Below, piece after piece: positions 56,794 to 64,000 of a stretch of DNA of 64,000 nucleotides. Source of the DNA: Symbiodinium natans (taxonomy: Eukaryota; Sar; Dinophyceae; Suessiales; Symbiodiniaceae); contig CAJNDS010002150.1 in NCBI GenBank assembly GCA_905221605.1, positions 321,659-385,658 on the forward strand, in the 5' to 3' direction. Made by a program: the position numbers and the translations under genes. The number at the start of each line of letters is the position of its first letter. The stretch's first letter is position 1. The notes beneath the pieces were generated by a model. The model saw nothing but the letters and a program-made list of their open reading frames with translations. It was not told the origin of the DNA and searched no databases.

Positions 56794-57043
56794 AATGTTG
56801 ACTTCACATTAATGATTCCCGCCGCAATTGTAAAATCCAGCTGCCGGAACACAATATTGTAACCCGCCACAATTGTAAAATCCGACCCGGGAAATCCGTT
56901 TTTTACGGGCGTGGTGCTACTACCTAATACTAAAACTAATAGTACGTCCTACCAGGATTTAGGCGAACATTATTGAGGAGGCCCTGGCCGGAGAGATTGA
57001 TCAATGAAGGGGGGGGGGGGTTTATTAATGCGAAGTCAACATT
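56794..57043. mobile_element. 250-bp MITE with 20-bp terminal inverted repeats
   Basis: AATGTTGACTTCACATTAAT and ATTAATGCGAAGTCAACATT are inverted copies with one mismatch. Inside, CGCAATTGTAAAATCC / CACAATTGTAAAATCC occurs twice as a direct repeat. A G tract lies near the right end. No ORF, so non-autonomous. Confidence 0.7.
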
Positions 57044-57084
57044 GGGGTTTCGGGTTTAGGGTTTAGGGTTTAGGGTTGCTTGCT

Positions 57085-57141
57085 GACAAGGCTGCGCGGA
57101 CATCCTTTTCCCCGATCGCCGAGCGCAATCGGTTGAGACGG
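57085..57141 (-). CDS. Candidate helical exon
   Basis: CTCACAG| acceptor, then RLNRLRSAIGEKDVRAALSA on the minus strand. The pattern resembles short helical repeats (LxxAIxxxDxxxLRxAL) seen in many dinoflagellate proteins; no firm family. Confidence 0.42.
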
Positions 57142-57244
57142 CTGTGAGCTGCGTGGGCTCGTGGCGCGCAGCCACACAGAAAGAGATACGAAAGCAAGCC
57201 TGAGACCTCATTTCGGGTCTGGAGTTAAGGCTTTGGGGTTTGTC

Positions 57245-57345
57245 CCCTGAAAAAGTCTCTCATCAGACAGTGACACGGCACGCAAGTGGCTCAGATGTTC
57301 CGGTACGGAAGGCCTGCTCACCAAGACAGGAACTTTGCATGAACT
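57245..57345 (-). CDS. Candidate exon
   Basis: Minus strand: VPVLVSRPSVPEHLSH, LRAVSLSDERLFQ. Protein-like, flanked by degraded telomere-type DNA. Joins not fixed. Confidence 0.42.
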
Positions 57346-57409
57346 CCCAGTCTCGGTCCTCAACCTAAAACCCAACAAACCCTGCCCTAAACCCTAAACC
57401 TAAACCCTA

Positions 57410-57492
57410 AACCCTAAACCCAACAAACCCTAAACCCAACAAACCCTAAACCCAACAAACCCTAAACCCAACAAACCCTAAACCCAACAAAC
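57410..57492 (-). repeat. CCCTAAACCCAACAAA 16-mer array
   Basis: Five copies of a compound unit made of one telomere heptamer plus CCCAACAAA. Confidence 0.88.
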
Positions 57493-57649
57493 CGTGAACC
57501 TCAGGAGGCCCAGGTAAAGCTGCCTGGCAAAGCCTAAGCTCACCGGAAGCCCCAAGCGTCAAAAACCCCAAAGTCTTCGACCCACACGCTGACCAGCCAC
57601 ACACCCTAAACCCTAAACCCTAAACCCTAAACCCTAAACCCCGAAACTT

Positions 57650-57712
57650 GCCTCACTCAGTCTCGCCCACGGCCTCGCAACACTCCTTCGCCATGTGTGC
57701 TTCTGCTGGGTT
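57650..57712 (-). CDS. Candidate exon
   Basis: CCCAGCAG| then EAHMAKECCEAVGET on the minus strand with a GTGAGG donor. Could follow 57893-57824 through a GC donor (DLQ|EAHMAK), phase compatible. Confidence 0.38.
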
Positions 57713-57823
57713 ATGAAACCTGAAAGCTATAAGGGTTTTACGGGGTTCACATGGGTTGGCTTATCACAAGTTAAACCCTAAACCCTAAACCCTAAAACCT
57801 AAACCCTAAACCCTAAACCCCAC

Positions 57824-57893
57824 GTCTCCTCCACTGTCGAGCCCTGCAAGTCTGTGGCAGCCTTGATAAGCTGCTTCCCCGCCTCCTTGCAGC
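57824..57893 (-). CDS. Candidate exon
   Basis: GCCCAG| acceptor then CKEAGKQLIKAATDLQ, GSTVEET with an AC|GTGGGG donor on the minus strand. Helical and charged; most upstream convincing exon of this cluster. Confidence 0.45.
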
Positions 57894-57934
57894 CTGGGCA
57901 GGGCGGTGCAAGTTCTGAATTGTCCTAGCTAGGG

Positions 57935-57956
57935 TTGAGGGTTTAGGGTTTAGGGT

Positions 57957-58002
<46 letters not shown>

Positions 58003-58005
58003 GGA
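57935..58005 (+). repeat. TTGAGGG array
   Basis: About eight TTGAGGG units after two TTTAGGG. Confidence 0.92.
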
Positions 58006-58078
58006 TTAGGCTTTAAGGTTTACGACCCATCCCGTAACCCTAAATATCACAACACCTTTCAAATAAGCAATTAAAGCA

Positions 58079-58494
58079 TCACCAACTACATGCTATTGTT
58101 GGGACAAAATACATGCTTTGCAGTTCGGACGTCGTGTTTGGCTCTGTCACGCATTGAAAGCCTTGATGTGCAATGCGCAAGACTACAGGCCCTAAAGATA
58201 TGACCTTGGTATCCGGAAGTTCAATATCTGGCATGCGGCTCTCAAACCCTACGACAACAGTTAAGTTACAGATGGCAGAATGTGAACCGATGTTCACGCA
58301 TGTCTGCTGCTTTGCAATCTTCCACTAATTAGTCGTGCAATTTGCGCATAGATCGGGCCACCATTTACATCGCCCTGCAAGTAGACGTCGCCGTCGTCTG
58401 TTGAAGCAACGTTGAAACGGAGAATTAACATCAGCTCTTTGATAGAGTCCTGCGCCTGTTTCACACGTATTTCCACATTCTTGTCAAGCCCCAC
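58079..58494 (-). CDS. Two abutting ORF pieces, possibly one broken gene
   Basis: A repeat-free stretch holds two minus-strand frames. The first (58494-58294) contains VEIRVKQAQDSIKELMLILR, FNVASTDDGDVYLQGDV and GGPIYAQIARLI. The second, in another frame and starting no later than 58297, contains NIGSHSAICNLTVVVGFESR, MPDIELPDTKVISLGP and VLRIAHQGFQCV. The second frame is already open upstream of its ATG, so a frameshift or an unseen intron near 58330 probably splits one protein. No family recognised. Confidence 0.42.
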
Positions 58495-59269
58495 TTATAT
58501 CTGTGGGCCAGTGGATGGCACCAAAGACCGTGATTGGACTTACCATGCTGTAGCGCTTGGTGAATCTCACCGTCTTGCATTTATAATAACAATGCCAGAC
58601 ATTTGCAAGCGCTCTTCTGCCAGTTCCCTCCAACAAGGCCATTTCCTTCAAGCTTACCAATCAGGGAGCTCGTCACGGACGCAAGGCCGATGTACCGATT
58701 GCGATACGAGCTGCCTCCACACACATGCCTTAAGAAGCCCACTTGGTGCACCAATGGATTACACCAGGGACCGTGATTGGACTTCCCGATGCCTTGGCGC
58801 TTTGTCACTCCCCGCGGGCAAGCCATGCTTGGTCATTCCGAGCCCCGGCCCGTCGCCCCGAACCCCCCCAACTCCCCTAAACCAGCCCACCACCCACACT
58901 CAATCACTCAGTCATTTCAAGCCTTCCGGCGGCAAGCTGGATTGCGCACTGTTGAGTCAAAAATTCGAGTTGAACATCGGAAAGACTCTTCGCGGGACAA
59001 CCGGCGTGAGGAATTGTTGAGCCCTTGCACTCAGCTGCGGAAACTGTCAGCGCTGAGTTTGCAGGGGAAGCCCTAGGACCCTAAACCTAAAACCCCAAAC
59101 CCTAAACCCCTAAACCCTGGGAACCCCAGAACGAGCCTCGTAACCACCATAAACAATTATAAAACAAACACCCTGTTGAGGAGACTCCTAAGTGGGTTTA
59201 GGGTTTTGGGGTATAGGGTTTAGAGTTAAGTAAGTGGTGAGGGTAACAACCATTCGGGGGCCCTGGCAT

Positions 59270-59370
59270 TTCGGGATGGAGGTTTCCTTTTTGCGATCTC
59301 TCCGTGCACGCAAGGTTCTTGAGGTCTTGCATGGACATTCTGGCACGGTCGATGACACGAGTCGGCGTGA
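59270..59370 (-). CDS. Candidate exon
   Basis: Minus strand: TPTRVIDRARMSMQDLKN, LACTERSQKGN after a GTGCCAG acceptor. No family. Confidence 0.33.
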
Positions 59371-59459
59371 TTGAATGCGAAGTATCCCTAAACCCTAAAC
59401 CCTAAACCCTAAACCCTAAACCCTAAACCCTAAACCCTAAACCCTTATTTTGCTCCAGA

Positions 59460-59763
59460 TCAGATCCCCAAATCAAGCCCAACTTTCGATTTGGCCTTGC
59501 TTGCAAGACATGCGTTCCCTTTTGGGGCACCCGAAATATTAGGTGCCGTATTATCATCGGGATCCAAAAAAAGGGGCCCTAATGTTGACAGCCACCCATA
59601 TGGAATATCCAGGAACATACCTAGTCTTTTTTTGCGAGAACAGGAGAAGATCGTTCTAACCAATCTCGTGCAGGCCGTAAATCTCTCAGCCCGCAACCTT
59701 CTTACCAAATCGGGAATTTCCTTCGAGCTCGTAAAGACAAACAGGGTGAAAGTACGGGATTAG
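59460..59763 (+). CDS. Hypothetical ORF, strand uncertain
   Basis: Plus strand reads ALLARHAFPFGAPEILGAV, SLFLREQEKIVLTNLVQAV and ARNLLTKSGISFELVKTN to a stop at 59763. The minus strand is also open over most of it, so coding direction is unproven. Free of telomere-type repeats. Confidence 0.3.
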
Positions 59764-60856
59764 GGAAGGGGTGGAGGTTTTCTGGGGATCAGGGGCACCT
59801 GCAACTTAAACCCTAAATCCTAAACTCTGAACCCTAAACCCTAAACCCCCTCAACAAAACAGGGGCCCTCCCTCTGTGGACCCGTGCCGCAGAAGTCCTT
59901 GCAGAAAACTGGGTCCTGTGTGTTGGGTGTGGGCTGTGTGGATTTGGGCTTGCGGGGTCCTGAGCCCTTACACCCAAAAACACCCCGACGGCCTTGAGCC
60001 TAAAAGGCCCAAAAACCCGAGAGAGCAAAGAAACAGTAAACATCCGAAGGGGTTTAAGGCTTAGGGGTGGATTGGAACTACCCCCCCCCTCACACTGCGC
60101 AAACTCCAAAAAACCCTCAAGGCCTGAACCCCCAAACCCTACATCCTCAACCCTTAACTCACAACCCTAAAACCCTAAACCCCAAATCCCAGAAACCTTG
60201 AACCCCAGAACCCTGGAACCCAAAATCTTATAATCCCGAAAGCCAAAAACTCGCTACCCCAGAACCTTAAACCCCACAAAGCCTGAACCCGAACACCTCA
60301 AACCAAAATCCTAACCCCGGCAATCCTCGACCCTCACAACCTAAACTCCCCAGAGCCCCCCAGAACTCCCCAAAGTCCCCCAAACTCCCCAAAAGCCCCC
60401 TAAACTCCCCCAAACCTTCCCCTCAACTCCCCCAAACCCCCCACTAAGCTCCCCCAAAGCCCCCCCCCCCCCTAACTCCTGCGGGTTTAGGGTTTAGGGT
60501 TTAGGGTTTAGGGTTTAGGGTTCCTGCATCCCTGAGGTGGGGCCCCGGGCGTAGCACTCCGAATCGGTGCTGCCCAGTCGTGGTTCACCTGCCTGGCCCA
60601 ATGTGATGTAAGGGTTTTGGGGTTTAGGGTTTGGGGTTTAGGGTTTGGGGTTTAGGGTTGAGGGTTGAGGGTTTTGGGGTTTAGGGTTTGGGGTTTAGGG
60701 TTTTGGGGTTTAGGGTTTGGGGTTTAGGGTTGAGGGTTGAGGGTTTAGGGCTGGGCCGATTGAGGGCTTCGGGGCTGTCGAGCAATGGAGGCTTGAGGAG
60801 CGGTTTACGTCAGCAGCTAAAGAACCCGGACATGACGCCCTAAACCTACAGGAGAG

Positions 60857-60975
60857 ATACTCTTAAGGGACCTTGGGGATTATTTAGGGGATATCGGGCA
60901 TAGGGGCTATATAAGGGAACCGGCATATATAGGGGTTATATAGGAGACTAAGATAAAGGGTCCCTTCTAGGGGTC
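60857..60975. mobile_element. Foldback element related to the 52.6-kb one
   Basis: CTCTTAAGGGACC at the left and GGGTCCCTTCTAG at the right are inverted; the centre has repeated TATATAGGGG. Shares the AAGGGACC core with 52605-52766. Confidence 0.4.
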
Positions 60976-61519
60976 CTTCCTCATCCCAGTTAATAGACCC
61001 TAAGTCTCACAAAGCAAGCCCTAACGACTCCAAACCTGGCACCTTTCTGTAAGCAAGCCGCATCATGAACTCAGCAAACCCTCAAGGCTCATGTCTAAAC
61101 CTAAGCCATGCACAGTGACGAAACACGGAGATCCTTGGTCATTGACCACTCGTATGCCCCTAAGCCCAAAAACCCTGCGGTTTCGGGCCGACGGCCTCCG
61201 GCCTCAAAGTCAAGAGTTTCAATCCGAAGCTGGCAATGTAAAGAGGCTGTCTACGTGGGTGAACCGACGAAACAATGCCCTGGCCTAATTCCCTCCACGC
61301 AACAATAACTCAATAGCCTGCTCAACCTTCAAAAAAACCGAAAGCCTGAACCCGAAGCTGAACTTCAAAAAGCTGTCAGAGGCGAAGAAGACTAAAGAAC
61401 CAAGAAACCTACACCCCCGCAAACTCTCAAGGTCTAAGCAGGTAGAAGCTGGAAAGCTGCAAAAACCCCCCGAACCCCTGAGTCGCCAAACCACAAGCCA
61501 CCAAGCCCTGCATAAACCC

Positions 61520-61690
61520 TAAACAACTCTAAACCCTAAACCCTAAACGCTAAACCCTAAACCCAAAACCCTAAACCCTAAACCCTAAACCCTAAACCCG
61601 AACCCTAAACCCTAAACCCTAAACCCTAAACCCTAAACCCAAAACCCTAAACCCAAAACCCTAAACCCTAAACCCTAAACCCTAACTGTA
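61520..61690 (-). repeat. CCCTAAA array with CCCAAAA variants
   Basis: About 22 units. Confidence 0.93.
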
Positions 61691-61788
61691 ACTAGACCCA
61701 GGAGGCACCTAGGAACGCCCTTTCGGAGAGCAAGGGGCTGTAGACCCTAAACACAAAGGGAACAGGGGCCTACTCTGGGCCTTCGGTT

Positions 61789-61874
61789 GGGATGTTCTCC
61801 TTCATGGGGATTGCAGCACCCCCCCTCGTTTATAATCCCTACTAAGGGCTGTTAGTAGAAGGGGGGAACATCCC
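61789..61874. mobile_element. MITE-like element, same family, copy 3
   Basis: GGGATGTTC ... GAACATCCC, 86 bp, followed by AAG as in copy 1. Internal ATAATCCCTACTAAGGGCTGTTAG resembles copy 1. Confidence 0.6.
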
Positions 61875-62189
61875 AAGCCCGAGGCAACAAACCCTAAACC
61901 CTAAACCCGAAACCCTAACCCTAACAAACCCTACAGACCCTACAGACCCTACAAACCCTAAACCCTAAACCCTAAACCCTACAAACCCATGAAGACCTGG
62001 CTGCCCGCCTGGGCGCCCTTTCGCGTCCACTTTGTGGGGAACTGAGGGCAGCAGAACACTTCGGAGGCTCGGGATATACACCCTCGACCCGAAACCCTAA
62101 ACCCTAAACCCTGAACCCTAAACCCTGCACCCTACACCCCAAACCCCAAACCCTAAACCCAATAGGTTCGGGGTTCGCGGTTTGGGCTA

Positions 62190-62560
62190 TAGGTTTTGAG
62201 GCTAGGCAGCCCAAATCCTGCATCATGGGCATCAGCTGCCACAGGCCTTTAGGGAGCATCAGCTGCCACAGGCTTTGGGGCCAGGCAGCCCAAAGCCGGA
62301 CCTCCTGAGCATCAGCTGCCACAGGCCTTTGGGGCCAGGCAGCCCAAACCAAGCATCACAAGCATCAGCTGCAATAGGCCTTTGAGACTAGGCAGCCCAA
62401 ACGGGCATCATGCGCATCAGCTGCCACAGGTCTTTGGGGCTAGGCAGCCCACATCGGGCATCATGAGCATCAGCTGCCACAGGCCATTGGGGTTATGCTG
62501 CCCAAAGCCAGCATCCCAAACAAAGCATCATGAGCATCAGCCACAGGCTGTTGGGGCTTG
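62190..62560 (+). repeat. ~53-bp minisatellite GCATCAGCTGCCACAGGCC
   Basis: Six to seven imperfect copies of GCATCAGCTGCCACAGGCCTTTGGGGCTAGGCAGCCCAAA plus a variable tail. Open frames here reflect the repeat. Confidence 0.88.
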
Positions 62561-63079
62561 GGATCTCTGGGTGTGCGAAGTCCTAGGATGTCAACCCTGA
62601 GCCAGATTGCCAACTCTTCGACTCTTAAGACGCCGAACTCCTCAGTCTGCCAAGCCTTGAATCCTAATCTCGGAATCCAGTACCCGCCCACATGTTGCCC
62701 CTAAAAACCCACAAGAGAAGAGCTCAGATGATTGCGCCAAAACTCCAGAGCCCAAGCCCAAACCCGCAACAAAAATGCCCCACACCGAAAGCCCCTTTGA
62801 AAGCCCCTTTGAGCTGGAACAGCTTCACGCTGAGTCGTCGAACAACTGAGCGAGAACCTCACACCCCACACCTCTTCATCTTGAAAAGCTGAACTCTCCA
62901 AGCCCAAACCCCCCTACACTCAACCTAGCCCTCTCCAAAGAGTCTACATCAACCTCTAAACCCTAGACTCTGAACCAACCCCAAATGGCGGAAGGTTCTG
63001 TGCCGCCTGTGTCGTGTATTTGCTGCAGAGCTTGGGCTCACAGCACTCCTGACTTGGCGTTTAGGGTATGGGGCTTGCA

Positions 63080-63150
63080 GCTTTCAGGGCCTTGACCCAC
63101 ATTTGTGCGTCATGCGACTCTTGGCTGCAGAGGGCTCTCCAACCCTTTAG
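63080..63150 (-). CDS. Possible PH-domain C-terminal helix exon
   Basis: CTGCAG| then QESHDAQMWVKALKAA on the minus strand. See the 63.6-kb exon. Further minus-strand blocks at ~63.83-63.75 kb (GEALQPSRHLSHKPYMLHLL) and ~63.97 kb may belong to the same gene. Confidence 0.33.
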
Positions 63151-63499
63151 GGCTTTAGGGCTTTGCAGTAAACTCGAAAAAGTTGAGGCATAATTCTCCC
63201 CAAACCCCAAAAGGTATACTAAAGGGAATCCCATCTCTAGTCATCCTTAAACCATGTTTCCAACTTTCCGGAGTTTACTGTAGGGCTTGCGGCTGCGGGT
63301 TCCAGCCTCAGGACCCTCAATCCAAGGCCTTCAAACCTCCCGGCTGCAGGCTTGCAAGGGTTTGAATCGCAGGAAGAACCAGGGTTTTGGATTTGGGGTC
63401 TCGGATTTAGGGTTTCGAGTTTGGGGCTTCTCGGTTGCTGGGACTCCGGTCGCGCTTGGCGCTTGACCCGAAACCCCAAAACCCTAAACCCTGAATCCT

Positions 63500-63570
63500 A
63501 TTTAAACCCTAAACCCTAAACCCTAAACCCTAAACCCTAAACCCTAAACCCTAAACCCTAAACCCTAACA
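63500..63570 (-). repeat. (CCCTAAA)n array
   Basis: About 10 copies ending at the donor side of exon 63636-63576. Confidence 0.95.
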
Positions 63571-63575
63571 AATTC

Positions 63576-63636
63576 CTGCACACATCTGCCACGTCTCCTC
63601 GTCGGTGCTGCCCAGCCAGCGCATCGCTTTGCTGTC
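63576..63636 (-). CDS. Possible PH-domain gene exon (right edge)
   Basis: TTGCAG| and GTGCAG|GA (GA donor) enclose DSKAMRWLGSTDEETWQMCA on the minus strand. Downstream at ~63150-63080 another block reads SQESHDAQMWVKALKAA, which resembles the C-terminal helix of PH domains (xxWVxALxxA). The two are not joined in phase, so the family is a weak guess. Confidence 0.33.
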
Positions 63637-64000
63637 CTGCAAGCCACGGGGCTTCGGGCTTGTAGGGGTTAAGGGTTTAGGGTTTAGGGTTTAGGGTTTA
63701 GGGTTAACGTTGAGGGTTAAGGGGCTTAGGTTTGGTGGCACCCTATACAGCCGAAAGCCTTCAGCGGAGTAGGTGGAGCATGTAGGGCTTGTGGGATAGA
63801 TGCCTGCTGGGCTGCAGCGCTTCTCCCTTCACCTTGCACACTGTGGGTGGAAAAGCCTCTTCCCTGGTGTAAAATTTAAAACTTAGGGCTTGGCTTTGGG
63901 GCAATGACAACGGAACAGGCCAAGAAGCCTTCGGCAGCATAATTTCATGAACTGCTTCTGTCCTTCTTCCGGTCGTACATCGTGCCTAGGGAAGGTCTAA

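Larger units (their letters stand above)
59800..62190. other. Diverged C/A-rich repeats, no gene assigned
   Basis: 60110-60480 is a field of CCCxAAA-like decayed units. 61090-61310 has two overlapping plus-strand frames with protein-like ends but no recognisable motif. Confidence 0.35.

Overview
This window looks like nuclear DNA of a dinoflagellate, probably a Symbiodiniaceae/Suessiales-type genome (inference). Four things point there: (1) telomere-type (TTTAGGG)n/(CCCTAAA)n arrays are scattered in both orientations over the whole window, mostly inside introns; (2) the exon chains I could rebuild use GC and GA 5' splice sites far more often than GT, with AG|G acceptors; (3) two intronless ORFs sit among intron-dense genes; (4) one of them has a degenerate copy of the dinoflagellate spliced leader just upstream of its ATG. 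Long ORFs are almost absent because exons are only 17-116 nt, so most real coding sequence was found by reading short unique blocks between the repeats.

Layout, all well-supported genes on the minus strand (transcribed right to left). 32.3-19.3 kb: a GH36-type glycoside hydrolase (alpha-galactosidase-like); 17 consecutive exons join in frame and carry the barrel motifs. 17.4-9.06 kb: a complete 18-exon N-acylglucosamine 2-epimerase (AGE/RENBP-like) gene. 8.57-4.75 kb: six more in-phase exons encoding what looks like the C-terminal beta-sandwich of a GH36 protein. The epimerase therefore lies between a GH36 barrel and a GH36 C-terminal region; whether it is nested, inserted as a domain, or fused is the main open question. 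36.1-34.9 kb: an intronless two-unit NUMOD/HNH-type protein. 48.9-48.0 kb: an intronless class I methyltransferase, probably a retroposed copy. 45.3-37.7 kb and 57.9-51.6 kb hold further convincing minus-strand exons of unrecognised genes. The right edge (63.6-63.1 kb) may carry part of a PH-domain gene.

The rest is repeat and mobile DNA: telomere-like arrays with sequence variants, homopolymer G/C tracts, satellites, and at least nine small inverted-repeat (foldback or MITE-like) elements. Several of these sit inside introns of the GH36 gene; one family occurs in three copies. No rRNA, tRNA, CRISPR or plasmid features were found. The two sugar enzymes suggest carbohydrate turnover (galactoside hydrolysis; 2-epimerisation of N-acyl-hexosamine or a related sugar), but a shared pathway is only an inference.
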